Origin: Orbilia blumenaviensis
Taxonomy: Eukaryota; Ascomycota; Orbiliomycetes; Orbiliales; Orbiliaceae
NCBI GenBank assembly: GCA_036872755.1
Contig: JAVHNS010000007.1
Location: 1,550,001 to 1,614,000, forward strand
Direction: 5' to 3'
Length of the DNA: 64,000 nt
The position numbers and the translations under genes were made by a program. Positions 1 through 12,606 of the stretch are shown here, piece by piece (position 1 is the stretch's first letter; each line of letters opens with the position of its first letter). The notes beneath the pieces were generated by a model that saw nothing but the letters and a program-made list of their open reading frames with translations, was not told the DNA's origin and made no database searches.

Positions 1-878
1 GACAGAGCGAGTAGTGGTACTGGTAGAAACGGTAGAAGCAGACGGCGAAGCCTTAATCCCGGCCTCCTGGAAACGGACGATGCGGGTGCTAGGCTCAGGA
101 GAGTCTTCTCGCTCGGTTTCTTCATCATCGGTGGCGAGAGGTGGAAGGGTATCTTCCGGCATCGGGACCTCTGCCTGTACCTGTGCTTGTGCCTGTGCTT
201 TGGCCTTGGAGACTTTCGGATAGTTTGCAAAGAGATTCTTACGGGGAGGAGGTCCTTCAAAGACGGAGGTCTCCTCAAATGCCTTCCACATTCGTCTTCC
301 GCGCCTACGATATTGATATTAGCATCTCGTATTTTTGGTACGGTGTAGTTAGAATATATGGGGGATACTCACTGGACAACGAACATGCCTTCAGAAGTGG
401 GGGGCACAAACTCGTCTGATATGGTAACCTTGCGGCGCTTTGATTCTTTTTCAGTCTTGAATATGTCGTCCTCATGATCACCGATAGCTTCTGGGAGTCG
501 AGCATTAGAATCCTCGAATATCGTGATGGGATTGTCGGAACGTTGATCCAGAGAGAATTTAGAAATAAGAGAGGCTGCTTTTGCGGATTTTGCGACAGAG
601 ACTGGGGTAGCAGGCATAGCAGACTTCTTCTTCATTGGAGTTTGTGGTGCATTGCCTCCAAAGAGGTTACGGCCAGCAGTAGACTTGTCTTTTTTTGCAG
701 TAGGGGGAGGGGTTATCCTGTGATCCCGACGAGGGGTCGATGGCTCACCCTTGGACTTCTGGCCAGCAGCGGCGATTCTAGTGGACCGGCGGACCTCATG
801 GGGCTGCTCGTACTTAGCGGGCCAAAGAGGCGCGCCAGGACACTCGATCGGGGAACGTGGTGGAGGGGTGGCTGCCAT
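1..878 (-). CDS. Hypothetical Ser/Pro-rich nuclear-type protein, C-terminus cut by window edge
   Basis: I do not recognise this protein. Translation starts at the ATG ending at 878 (MAATPPPRSP...). Exon 1 is 878-373; a 68-nt intron (donor GTGAGT at 372, acceptor TAG at 305, branch GCTAAT) leads to exon 2 from 304, open to the window edge. The visible part, about 270 residues, is low-complexity and basic, with repeated S/T-P sites (PPPRSP, TPRR, QTPMKKK) that suit proline-directed phosphorylation. It has a KRRK patch, a short DNPITIFEDSN segment and, just after the splice, a conserved-looking RGRRMWKAFEETSVFEG block followed by a KNLFANYP motif. It then becomes acidic and Q/A-rich. The composition suggests a nuclear, perhaps cell-cycle-regulated protein, but this is inference only. 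The 3' end lies outside the window. Confidence 0.6.
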
Positions 879-3309
879 CGTGCCTGTTGGCCTCTGGCGC
901 GAACGTCTTGGAAAAGATAAATGGGGGGGTTTGGGGTCGTGGTTTGCAGGTCACGATGGTGATGAGGTTGTCGGTATGGATGGAGCGATGATGTTTGATG
1001 TTTGGGGGAGAGGGGTGATGGGGGTGATGGGGAGAGGAGATCCAATATGTAGAAAGGTCTTTCTTTTTTTTTTTTTTTTTCCTTTTAAATTTTTTAATTT
1101 TTTTTTTTCCTTCCTTCCTCCAACGTCAGGCACGAATTGTCGTGGATTTCTGGCGCAAACGATCTGCTGTCGAGGACAGTAAGAGAGGGGCTTGCCCTTT
1201 ATTCTATCCAAGCTAGATGGCGATACGTGTTGTTGAAGCCTTGGACAGGGACTGTCGACGATAGTGGGTCCTATGAGTGTCGGTGGGCCTAAGGCAGTGA
1301 TGACGATGGCGATGGATAAATGGGTGAAGAGGCAAATCAGATGCCCCTTTCTTGAAAACTCAAACAAACGGCAAAGGACACAGTCGAAATAGTCGTACTC
1401 TCTCTCAGGGACCGATGACAAATTAGATATGATCCTCTAGGCCCCCCTTGGTATGAAGAGCCTCAGGCGGTCGGAGATATTAAAATATGTATGGGGGGTA
1501 GCGGGAGCGTCGGTGGGAACAGTGAACGGGCGATGAGTGGACGTTGTTGGAGTAGAAACAGCGTTGCGGTGGTTGCTGTGCTGTTGTTGTTTACATTTCG
1601 CGGCCCAGAAAGGAAACCGCAAAACAAAATGTGTGTGGCTGGGAGACAACACATTTTAATTTGCCCATCGTGCCAGCCTCCTGATTTGTGGCAGAGGCTT
1701 TGTCTTGGCATTTCCCTATGTTTAGCCCGGATGGAGCCATGGATGAGAGAGGTTGGCGACTAGATATAGTCGTGCCTTGCATTTGCAATTGGTGCAATTT
1801 GACTGCCTTTCTCAGATAGCCGGCTGGGGAAACCTGGTAACAGCGCTGTTAGCCAAGTGCCTCTTCTATGCCTTGCAGCCAAGGTTCAAAATAGCAGCTG
1901 GGAGTGTATGGTGCTTACCTGGTCGACGCCGGCTTGTGCATGCACGAAAATGGTAGCTGGTGGCCCAACTAGCCCAATGATATTGGGTACATCTAGGTAT
2001 CCGATATTGGAACCCTCACGAATCCATGGAACAGACTGAGGGATAAACCGGCAGTCAGGATTTGCTGCATCGTAACCCTCTCGGTATATATTTATACCGG
2101 TTCGAGTCTATGTCTATTGGAATATTGGATACTCACGAATCAGAACTGCTAAAGAAAAGTATTTGCAGATGCTCCAGCTTCGAGTAGCTAGCTAGAAGAC
2201 ACGATGGGGAATTGTACCTTGTGTCGTACATTACGCTGTCTACCTTTCGCGCGTGCTCTAACAAACCATCTATTAGCCTTCGTTCCGCAGACATGAAGGC
2301 AATGATAGTCGTCAACAATACGCGTGAATACAGCGAGAAGGGAAATCCAGGGAAATCTAGAAGTTTGAGAGGCCTCACTTACCATATCCAGAGGAAATAA
2401 ACAACCAGAATAGCTAAAAGATAGTAAATAGTGAGATTGTGAAGGTGATAATGGGTAGAAAAAGAGGCTGTTGATGATGCAGAGGGATGGAGATTGGATG
2501 ATGATAAGAAGAAGGTTGAAGATGAGGAAGGAGAACCATGGAAGGGCTAGGTTCAAAGTTTTTTCTTTCATTATTTTCATAAAAAGTAGAGCTTCTAACC
2601 AATTCTGGAAACCTTGGCATTTTCGTATTATCGATAAGGCTGAGCGGAGATTGAAGCCCTATCAGATCATTGGTGATATCAACATTTTTAAGAATACCAG
2701 GCTAAGAAATATGACAAGACAACACCCACAACGCTGCAAATGTTAAATTGAACATATTAGGGCAGAAGGGAGCGACATATTTTGCGGCCTGGCGATATTT
2801 CGATTGAGTAGTCGTGTGAATAGGTCAGTAGAGGGGTTGGGTAATGTGGTGGTTTAGAAAGGATTTGGGGTTTGGAGGATCCATATGGGTACTATGAGCT
2901 CATAAACGTATATCATGTGACTAACACTCAAAAAGCCGATTTAATGCACCACCAAACTTGCTTTCAAAGGCCCTTCTCAAGATTCATTGTAAAAACTTCA
3001 AACTGGCCCTGGTATGCTCAGTACATCTATCTGTGTTGGTAATGTGGTATTTCGAAGCTCTATGTGCAAGGGTAGCTCGAGTCGGTAGCGCGCTCCGCCA
3101 GCCAATTGCTTCAACTAAAGTCTCGTCTCGTGTATCACAGCTCTGTTGCGTACCAACATGCCTGCGAATCTCCTCTAAGCTGCCTCCGGGACCTTGATGA
3201 TGGACATTGTACACCCACATGCACCACAGCTTACAAATACCTAATCCACAATCCTCCTAAGCCTTCTCGCAGGAAATTTTACTCACCGAAAACTCACCCC
3301 GCCCCCACC
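879..3309. other. Intergenic region with homopolymer tracts
   Basis: This is the divergent spacer between the left-edge gene and DUO1. It contains poly-T tracts (about 1064-1080 and 1090-1108) close to the left gene's start. Several ORFs of 60-140 codons lie here, but none shows a recognisable motif, codon pattern or splice partners. I see no tRNA, repeat family or mobile element. Confidence 0.5.
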
Positions 3310-4208
3310 ATGGATCTCGACGACTCCTTCACACGCGAGCTGGAAGAGTCTTCCATGATGCCATATGATGGTCCCATGAGTCGCCATGAAGAATTGCCGG
3401 ATCTTGATATGGACCTAGACCTAGACGACGACCATCCAAACATCAAATCCGAGGATCCTCAGCAATCTGGTAATCGCTTTGTATCATCGGTCGCAGACGA
3501 AGAAGCCCGCGAGGCGGCCTTACGCGCTGAATTGGAGTCCGTGAGACGGGTCAATAAATTGATTGTTGCGGTTAATAAGAGTCTACAGACGGCAATGGAG
3601 AATATGGGGGTACGAGGAGTGATATCTGCTTGGCTTAAATACGCCTACTAGGACTCGGTAGCTAACTTCTACAGACTGTCAACCAAGCCGTGGATAATGC
3701 GAACTTCTTATTAGACAAGTATTCGCAGATTCTTTCACAGTCAACACATACATCTCGAATCATCCTAAATGGGCATTGGAAGGGCTCTTCGAACGATATT
3801 GCCGAAATGGAGGAAGAGGCTCAAACACAAGCGCTGGAAGCCGAACGACGGAGGAGAGAGGAGGAAGAGGCTGCTTTTGCGAGAGAAAGGGAGACGAGAG
3901 CGAGAGAAGCAGCGGCAGCGGCACAAGCGGCGCAGGCAGCTACTAGGGGTACAAGAGGAGGGCGGGGGGCTGGAAGGAAAACGACTGGAAGTAAGGGTAC
4001 AAGTGTTTACAGCAGCGGCTATGGCCGACCGACTTCTACTACATCGTCTACAGGGGCGTCGGTGTCATCTTCTAGCACCGCTCAGACAAGAAGGGGTACC
4101 GCGAGAGGGTCTGGATTGGCCCGGTATTCCGGGAGGTCAGGGTCTGGCATTGGAAGAGGTATTCCTAGGGGTACTAGTGGAACTACCAGAGGCTCTCGAG
4201 GAACCTGA
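3310..4208 (+). CDS. DUO1: DASH/Dam1 complex subunit Duo1
   Basis: This encodes a subunit of the ten-protein DASH (Dam1) complex, which couples kinetochores to spindle microtubule plus ends. Exons are 3310-3609 and 3675-4208, separated by a 65-nt intron (GTACGA...ACAG, branch GCTAAC), giving 277 aa. The N-terminus is acidic (DLDMDLDLDDD). The Duo1 core follows at about residues 70-130: RRVNKLIVAVNKSLQTAMENMG joins at the splice to TVNQAVDNANFLLDKYSQIL, then the diagnostic SQSTHTSRIILNGHWKG block. The remainder is a charged E/R coiled stretch (RRREEEEAAFARERETRAR) and an R/G/S-rich tail (RGTRGGRGAGR), long for the family and probably disordered. It is convergent with the PCI-domain gene, 261 bp away. 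Identification rests on motif recall. Confidence 0.88.
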
Positions 4209-4469
4209 TCGAACAAATGGATGTGTAAAAAAAGGCCTTCTATGGCATACGACAGTATTCCTTTGCGTTCTTGGCTTCTCGAATTTCTTGGTTCTATGAT
4301 ACACTGGCAAGGGATGGAGTTCCGGTTGGCCTATTTGTTTTATTTTCGCCCACTACTATAAATATAATACTTCAAGATCAAACGCACCTTGATATCATCA
4401 CGCACCAAGTTAACGCCTACGCCCGCTAATTTGATAAGGCATCAAAGAATGAACTTGCTGAAAATAGTG

Positions 4470-5599
4470 TCATCCCCATTGTGTCCAGTCGTCTTTTTGC
4501 CGGCCGCTTTCGGTTCTGGGGGTAGCCCACCGGCTTGCTGCCAGACCACTCGGAGCTGCGGCTTTCGGTTTTGGCGCTGGGTCTACTTTCGTCGGCTTGG
4601 GCGTTGGTTCTACAGGTTCTTTCTTGATCTCTCTCTTCTCCTCCTTCCTGACAGCCAATGTCTTGCCTTTTGCCTCTGGTCTCTTTCGGATAATGATTTT
4701 ACCAGCATCCTCTTCCCATGCAATTCCGAATTCATCCTTTAGGACACCCCACTCCCTCCCCGTGCATCCTTCTAAAAACTCAACGTCGACCGTATGATAT
4801 GCGCTTCCCACACATTTCAAAGCATGTTTGCGAACATCCTTCACCGCCCTGTCCATAATCTTACTCTTATATCCATCCACAGACTTTTTCATACTCCAGA
4901 ACAACCAATAATCCCCTGCAACCAATGCTCTAATTGCCATATCGACTCTATGATCTCTGATCTTAAACTTCTGTCTAACTTCATATGCATCGTGGTATGA
5001 ATTCGTAGAGCATGCAAGGTGCAGCATTAAATACCCAGCAAGCTCATTAATCTCAGGATTCGACAATGGGTTCTGTAGATGAAGGACGTAGAGAAGATGC
5101 CGTATTGATGGGAAATAGGACTCTGGGTGTGACAATAGAATCGCAGCACGTGTGATGAAGATATATACAGACTTTGCGAAATCATCTAGGCGGTTAGAGG
5201 CTAATAGACCCTCTCGGAGTTTGCGCATATCCATAAGGATGTTTTGGAGGGTTGTTAGGTCGGGATGGGGAGTTGAAGGCTGGGATGTAGACGCGGATGA
5301 AGGAGGCGTGTATGTGTTATTCGAGGCTATAGAGAGAGCTGCAAGCTGTTCGTCTAGAGCAGGAACCGATGGAAATGACCCGATATGGGCCAAATAGCGG
5401 GTTTGAATAGTGTGGAAGAACGATTCCTGGTTTGAGTAGTCGGCCAACCTGGCAGGCAGAAGTGAGCAAGGTATGTATATAATACAGTTGAAATCGAAAG
5501 AGGAAAAAAAATCTACCTCGTATCCCCTTTCGATGCTAAACCATATTCCAGCGGTTTTGACGTAGTGGTTTTGCTCCAGTCTTTCGTCGACCGGGCCAT
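4470..5599 (-). CDS. PCI / CSN8-PSMD8-eIF3K-type domain protein
   Basis: Exon 1 is 5599-5517 (ATG at 5599). A 68-nt intron with donor GTAGAT and acceptor CCAG leads to exon 2, 5448-4470, giving 353 aa. The central part (about residues 90-260) is alpha-helical, with hydrophobic repeats such as HLLYVLHLQNPLSNPEINEL and a VDMAIRALVAGDYWLFWSM block. This is followed by a winged-helix-like segment (VGSAYHTVDVEFLEGCTG...WGVLKDEFGI, then KIIIRKRPEAKG). That order resembles PCI-family proteins of the CSN8/Rpn12/eIF3k group. The tail is K/P/A-rich and ends in DDWTQWG. I infer a scaffold role in a PCI complex, possibly mRNA-export, proteasome-lid or translation related, but cannot say which. Its start region faces DPM1 across a 458-bp divergent promoter. 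Confidence 0.65.
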
Positions 5600-6057
5600 C
5601 CCCGCCTGGGCAATAGATGCCGAGGAGGTGGGGGTCTGGGCCTGTCTTTTAAACATTGCGAATGGTATGATGGAATGATATGGGCCAATACTAGCTCCCC
5701 AAAGCTAGTACGTCTTAACTATCTCATCGTTAGAATACTCCAGCCTGCTGTAGTATGGTGAATAGGTAATTCGGAAGGGGTGTTATCGAAAAGAGGCTTG
5801 GAACTATAGTTACCAGGAGGCTTAAGTCCGGATTGCGAAAGAAGGCGCCACCCTGCTGAAATGCGTTGGAGGTGAGGTTACCCTGCTGATTGTTGCCCTG
5901 TTTGTGGCTAATTAACGCGACCTGGCAACAACTCCCAATCGCCCGGGCGCAAGTTAACCTCCAACCTGGCTTCACGAGACCCCTTCAATCGCGACCACAG
6001 ACAATACTCCCTTATCCACAAATACCCCACCGAAGGAATATACCAATATACTCCAAT
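5600..6057. promoter_or_regulatory. Divergent promoter region, PCI gene / DPM1
   Basis: This 458-bp spacer lies between two head-to-head start codons and must hold both promoters. No named binding site stands out; the region is mildly AT-rich near 5640-5780. Confidence 0.4.
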
Positions 6058-7032
<975 letters not shown>

Positions 7033-7874
7033 TTGGATTAGAAATCGTTGTAATTCGAATGCTTGTTTTGTTAGTCTAGAACGGCTGAGGTTTCCAATAC
7101 CCCCAAAATTATTTTTATATATATCGATACCGGCTGAGCCGTACTCGGCGGCCGGAAATTTGGTGGCCTGATATCGAGAGATCTGGATCCGGGTGCGCCG
7201 TGCATGCAGGAGAAATGTTAATATCGGTGACTTTCTGGTGACTTTCTGGTAACTTTTGGCGATATCGTCCCAAACCTCTCTTCTTCAGCTGGATATCGGA
7301 AAAAAGGTGTGCCCGTTTAAATCGGGTGAAATAACCAATAAAAGCGATGCTGACTACAGCAGTTCGCATTCGGGGCCTAGACTAGTGACAAAGCTTGTGC
7401 AGTTTCGAAACTTTAATGGCCCAGCCCAGCTTGGTCGCCCAGCTCACTGTGAACAGGCCGTCCAGGGCCTCGGACTAATTAGTACTAAGTGCAAACAACA
7501 ACAGGCTCCCGAGTGTTGTTCGCAATTCTGAGAGCCCAACAGGGCTGGATTTCCGTGTCAAGTCTGTGTATCGTCAGCCGCGCCTTAATCCGGTTTTCCA
7601 GAGCTTACTGTTCGTTGGACCGGGGCCAGAACAGACAGATTATATAATGGCTGGGAACGAGCGGCCGTTTGAAAGCCAAGGCTTTGACTTATAAGGGATC
7701 CTAAGGAACCTCGATGATTTTCCCGAAGCACGCCATTCATACCAGTTCTCATTCGTCTCTTTTTTAGACCTCTTCGATCAAAATCCCGGGAAGTGCATCT
7801 GCCCTGCATTTGTTGCATTTTTAAAATAGTACCTTTATTAGTGCGACCATAACCTTATTCTATTGTTGCCCGCA
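7033..7874. other. Intergenic, DPM1 to ABC transporter
   Basis: This spacer is non-coding in appearance. A small imperfect direct repeat (GGTGACTTTCT twice, then GGTAACTTTT) lies at about 7228-7258. No RNA gene or conserved ORF is visible. Confidence 0.4.
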
Positions 7875-10174
7875 ATGGATCCGGAAACAACAAAATCTGA
7901 GTCTCAAAATGGGACGCTGACCGACGTTGAGGCACTTCCGGATGCGCATTTGATGAACGATACAGTTGACAGTTTATCGTTTGATTCTCTTACTGTCACT
8001 GTTCCAATTAAGGGTTCTAAGGAAGAAAAACGAATTCTTGACAATGTTAGCGGAATTATTCGCGCTGGTATGTTAAAAAATCGTAGTGTTGGAAATAGTT
8101 TGAATAGCATGTCATTAATATATTGCTGACATGTTGAATTAAAAACTCGTAGGCGAAATGGTCGCCCTTATGGGACCCAGCGGATCCGGTAAAACCACGA
8201 TGCTCAACCTTCTCGCCGGTCGAACGCATAAAATAGCAACCAGTGGAAAGATACTTGTCAATGGCGGTGAATTGTCCAAAACGAAGTTTCGAAAAATCAG
8301 CAGCTACGTTGAACAGGAAGACCACCTGATCGGTAGCTTGACTGCAAGAGAGACTTTGGACTTTTCTGCAAAATTGGCCCTTTCCAAGTATGTAGAACAC
8401 CGAGGTTAAATTTAAAGGAGGACTTTCCTGGTTAACATATATTTGTCCCTAGCTCGATCACTACTGCTGAGCGGAAACGGAGAATCGATGCCCTTCTCGC
8501 GTCATTTGGCCTTGTCGGAAACCAGACCACACTGGTTGGTACCCCGGTCCGTCGGGGTTTGAGTGGAGGACAAAAGAGACGACTTGGTGTGGCCAGTTCT
8601 TTGATCACCTGTCCAAAGATCTTGTTCCTCGACGAGCCGACCAGTGGACTCGACTCGGCTGCTAGCTATGAGGTTATGTCCTACCTAAAGAATGTTTGCA
8701 AAGCAAATAAGGTCGGTTATTAGAACATTTCCCGCTCGTCATTTATATTCCGCTATGGCAATGCTAAGTTCGATATTGGAATAGCTCATCGTCATCTGCT
8801 CGATCCACCAACCTTCGACGTCGACCTTCAATCTCTTTGACTCCCTATATCTCCTGTCGCAAGGAAAGATGTGCTACTCTGGCCCACTGTCGGACACTCG
8901 TTCATACTTTGCCTCCATAGGATTCGAAATCCCGCATTTTTACAATCCGGCAGAATACCTTTTGGACATAATCAATGTCGACTTTGCGCAAGATAAGCAG
9001 TTGGCTACAGAGCAACTACAAGCCATTCAATCCAAATGGAATGCTTCGGAAAAACATGCTATCATCGGGGAACAGATCACGGCAGCTCAAAGTGGGAAGA
9101 CAGAAGTGCAATTAGAGGCTCAGGGAAAGACGACTCAGATTCTGATACCAGTGGTTTTACTACATCGTAGCTTTGTTAAGAGCTACCGAGATGTTTTTGC
9201 GTATGGTGTTCGTATCGCCATGTACATGGGTAAGTTTTAATGTTGTCGGTTATTTAATGTATTTGTGTCTGGAAAACTAATTGTTCGGTAGGTCTTGCGA
9301 TCATGATGGGAACAGTCTGGCTTCGACTATCGACCCACCAGGATTCGATCCAGCCATTCGTTAATGCTATTGTAAGTGGTCGCAGTTCACCGGGCGGGAA
9401 CTTATGTATATTCAGATATTAACCTGACGGGGTTTCATAGTTCTTCGGTTCCGCCTTTATGTCTTTCATGGCAGTCGCATATATTCCCGCCTTTCTCGAG
9501 GATCGAGCCACTTTTATAAAGGAGCGCAATAATGGCCTTTACGGCCCCACAGCTTTCATAGTCGCAAACTTTTTCATTGGGATACCCTATCTTTGTAAGT
9601 TTGCCGAGGAATCACATCCTAACAGGCGGACACTAACAGCTATGAACAATTAGTCTTGATTGCCATCCTTTTCTCAGTGGTCTCATACTGGCTCTCGAAC
9701 TTCTACCCCTCTGGAACAGCTTTCATGTACTGGGTGATGTGGCTTTTCCTCGACCTTCTGGCTGCTGAATCTCTTGTCGTCTTCGTATCATCCCTTTTCC
9801 CCATCTTTGTCGTCTCGCTCGCCCTTACCGCCTTCCTTAACGGCCTCTGGATGTCCGTCGGAGGCTTCCTCGTCAGCCCTCGTATACTGAATGTGTTCTG
9901 GAAATACTGGGCAAGGTATATCGATTACCAATCCTATGTCTTCCAGGGTATGATGGTCAACGAATTTTCAAGGAGGAACTATGAGTGCGGAGAGGGATGT
10001 CACTGCATGTACTCTACAGCACTTGAAGACCAGTGTATGATCGACGGCGACGGGGTTCTAGCAGTCTATGGCTATAAAACCGGAAAGAATGGAGAGTGGG
10101 CTGGTATCTTGGTGGCTATCATTTTTGGATACAGGCTTTTAAGCTGGGTCATTTTGAAGATTAAGCGGACTTAA
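7875..10174 (+). CDS. ABCG-type half transporter (white-brown complex family)
   Basis: This is an ATP-driven membrane exporter with NBD-TMD order. Seven exons (7875-8067, 8153-8387, 8453-8711, 8785-9229, 9292-9371, 9441-9594, 9654-10174) join in frame to 628 aa, the normal half-transporter length. Walker A is GPSGSGKTT (about 72-80), the signature LSGGQKRR (about 179), Walker B KILFLDEPTSGLDS (about 198-211) and the H-loop ICSIHQPS. The TMD occupies roughly residues 350-628, with helices at IAMYMGLAIMMGTVWL, FIVANFFIGIPYLF, the LIAILFSVVSYWL region and FVVSLALTAFLNGL. A cysteine-containing loop (YECGEGCHC...DQC) precedes the last helix, as in ABCG extracellular loop 3. It must dimerise to work. 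The substrate cannot be read from sequence; plant and animal relatives move lipids, waxes and drugs. Start chosen at the first ATG after the upstream TTG. Confidence 0.92.
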
Positions 10175-11070
10175 CGTGGTGTTTCATGGTCTACAAAAAA
10201 AAAAAAAAGCTGGCGGTCTTGGTATTGATCTGAGTGTGTAATTTAGCTGGGCGGGTTTCGAAATCTCACGATTGTAAAAATTTGTAATAATTATTAACTG
10301 GGGGCTGGTTTTATAGATTTACTTGTCGGGTGTTTTGTACAAGACTTTAGCATTCTTCGATTTAGTAATTATTTCACCTCTGTACTTATTCTACCTGTGG
10401 TTTCCTATGATCACATGAGTCGATTTTGTTAGCTTGAAACTTATACCAACCTGAGCTCGAATCTAGTAGAGGCCCCACCTGGGGAATTTCCAGCCTTCGG
10501 CAAGCCACGTCCAGGTCGAAGCCTTGAGCCCGAAGAATGCTCGCGAGACCATATACCAATATGGTGCGGAGAAAGATACAACATTCCAAAGGGAGACTTC
10601 TGCGTTGTCCGAAACCTAACAGCTGAAACACCGGTCTGCGCATCTGCCAACCTCATGATAGCACTTGCATTCTAAGTGACAGGTGTGGTAAGAGCTCGTG
10701 GGAAGCCTGGTGTAAACTAGACATACTTTTACCATGTCGGTTTCTTTGCGACATTTCTGAAAATTCAATTCTGCCCCCCCTGCGAAACTAGATTCAGGGG
10801 TTCGGGCCTTAAGGAAAGCGTGCTGGTACATCTTAGTTCTTAATATATAAGAGGCACGCCCGTATATTCAGTCACTGTTATCCAGTAGGTTGCAGGAGAT
10901 ACGACCGATATATAATATAAAATCAGGCCCACGGCTTTGTGTCAGGACACAATATAATATATATCCGTCGACATTCGAAGACATTAAGTTTAAATAAGCT
11001 TAAACCATTCAGTCTTGGTCCCGTTCAATCCTCAGTATTACAAATTTAGACCAGAGTTCAAATATATACA
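10175..11070. other. Intergenic, AT-rich promoter side near the secreted-protein gene
   Basis: There is an A-tract at 10195-10208 just after the transporter stop. Several TATATA-like clusters lie between 10840 and 11070, immediately before the next start codon. No gene is supported. Confidence 0.4.
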
Positions 11071-11940
11071 ATGCGGTTCCTATGTTCCCTCTTGTTTCTT
11101 CTCTTACAACTTCTCACAATATCCCCTACACCGGTGGCATCTCTAAATGTCAATCCCCTCCCTCTGATTAAGCGCGCGCTCAAGTTTCAATATCTACCTT
11201 ATACTCTCGTTGCCGTTGGCGGCAATGGATTCACTACGACTCTTACTGTCTCGTATACAACCATAATTTATCGAGACAGACCGACCACCGCAAGCTCACG
11301 GGCAATCACGAGGAAAAACACTAAAACTAGCACTAAAACGAGCACAAGGAAGAGTACAAGCACTCTCAGCACAAGAACAAGCACAAGCACTCTTAGCACA
11401 AGAACAAGCACGGGCGCTCCCAGCATAAGAACAAGCACAAGCGCTCCCAGCATAAGAACAAGCACGGGCGCTCCCAGCATAAGAACAGGCACAAGTGCTC
11501 CCAGCATAAGAACAAGTACAAGCGCTCCTAGCATAAAAACAAGTACAAGCGCTCCTAGCATAAGAACAAGCACAAGCACTCCTAGCGCAAACACAAGCGC
11601 TCCTAGCATGAGAACAAGCACAAGCACTCCTAGCGCAAGAACAAGCACAAGCACTCCCAGCACAAGTACGCTAAGCACAAGTATAAGTGAAAGCACATCA
11701 AACGGGGCAACAAAAATGACGACGACAAGCGGTTGTGCGTGCCGGCCAGCGCTTACCAAAATGAAAACAATCACAAGGTATCATACGCGGACGGCTACTG
11801 TTACGAAGAGCTGCTGGAGGACGGTTACAAAACATATTACACGAATGTCTACATTGAGGGAGATTCAAACGGTCACGGAGACTGTGTATGTTGGGTGGTT
11901 TGACGATGTGGAGACGGTGGTCGTGACGGAATGGGTATAA
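11071..11940 (+). CDS. Secreted Ser/Thr-rich tandem-repeat protein with Kex2-like site
   Basis: This is a single exon of 289 aa and I recognise no family. Residues 1-24 form a classic signal peptide (MRFLCSLLFLLLQLLTIS...VAS). A dibasic LIKR at residues 32-35 is a likely Kex2 cleavage site, giving a mature chain starting ALKFQYLPYT. Residues about 84-205 are a nine-residue repeat with consensus RTSTSAPSI, varying to RTSTSTLST and RTSTSTPSA, rich in potential O-mannosylation sites. The C-terminal part has a GCAC cysteine cluster, a lone SCW cysteine and a T/V-rich stretch ending DDVETVVVTEWV. No hydrophobic GPI tail is present. Likely role: wall-associated or secreted glycoprotein, by inference. 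The repeat is encoded by an AGC/ACA-rich minisatellite, so its length probably varies between strains. Confidence 0.7.
   Translation: MRFLCSLLFLLLQLLTISPTPVASLNVNPLPLIKRALKFQYLPYTLVAVGGNGFTTTLTVSYTTIIYRDRPTTASSRAITRKNTKTSTKTSTRKSTSTLSTRTSTSTLSTRTSTGAPSIRTSTSAPSIRTSTGAPSIRTGTSAPSIRTSTSAPSIKTSTSAPSIRTSTSTPSANTSAPSMRTSTSTPSARTSTSTPSTSTLSTSISESTSNGATKMTTTSGCACRPALTKMKTITRYHTRTATVTKSCWRTVTKHITRMSTLREIQTVTETVYVGWFDDVETVVVTEWV
11320..11690 (+). repeat. Coding minisatellite, about 27-bp unit
   Basis: About a dozen imperfect tandem copies of a 27-bp unit (AGAACAAGCACAAGCGCTCC type) sit inside the secreted-protein gene. Some copies are shortened (for example ANTSAPSM). The unit length is a multiple of three, so copy-number changes keep frame. 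Confidence 0.85.
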
Positions 11941-12606
11941 CTTGTTCGGCAGCTCGTTAATTGGTGGACATGGAGATGTGTATATATATCCCTTCTTTAG
12001 TCTCACAAGCTCGTGATCACTATCGAATTTTGCATTTTTGGACACTGTTTTGCCCTGGGGGTAACTAGACTTTGTAGTCCGCATTCTGGTTACACAATGA
12101 AATGTCGTGCTACTGGTTATTAGTGCACTTGCGCAACCTGAACTAATATAATTACAATTTGCAATTGGATAATTTAAGGAAACAAGCCACGAATGCGTAT
12201 GACGGGCCAACTACCAGTCTGTTGTTTTTCTTGTGAGGTTCACTGGCAGTCTGAAATCCGACTGTTGGGTGTAGGTATGCACGGGTTGCATGCAGGTCGT
12301 CCCTTCTTCTCTCTTTGTGGGCTATCGGATTAATCGAATCGGGCCATAATACAACAGACTGGATGCGTTGGCGTGTTGCGCAGCCCCAAAATCTCTGTCC
12401 TCCCCACACTCTTGATGATTCGCACACCACCATCTATCCACCTTGACTAACCTTCTCCCACAATCCTCCAAAGTTCTGTACATTCTCCATAGAACCTCGT
12501 ATAACAACCACCGCCACCTTGAAATTTCAAGTATTCCCACCCAGTCGAAGCCAGTAAGATCCCTCGACCTTACTTGTGAAGAAGCAAAGAAAGTAAATAT
12601 TTCACC
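11941..12606. other. Intergenic / 5' leader of MetAP1 gene
   Basis: No coding signal is visible. CT-rich sequence (12380-12560) precedes the MetAP1 start and looks like a fungal promoter/leader pyrimidine tract. Confidence 0.4.

Noticed and set aside
2090..2110. GGTTCGAGTC as a tRNA B-box
   Set aside because: No T-stem, acceptor or anticodon arm can be folded around it.
2188..2580. Minus-strand 130-codon ORF with hydrophobic start
   Set aside because: Low-complexity T-rich sequence, no motif and no splice partners; it reads as intergenic.
11268..11774. Minus-strand 168-codon ORF of VLVLMLGAL repeats
   Set aside because: It is the antisense of the Ser/Thr minisatellite; its openness follows from the repeat codons. 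The plus strand has the signal peptide and better context.
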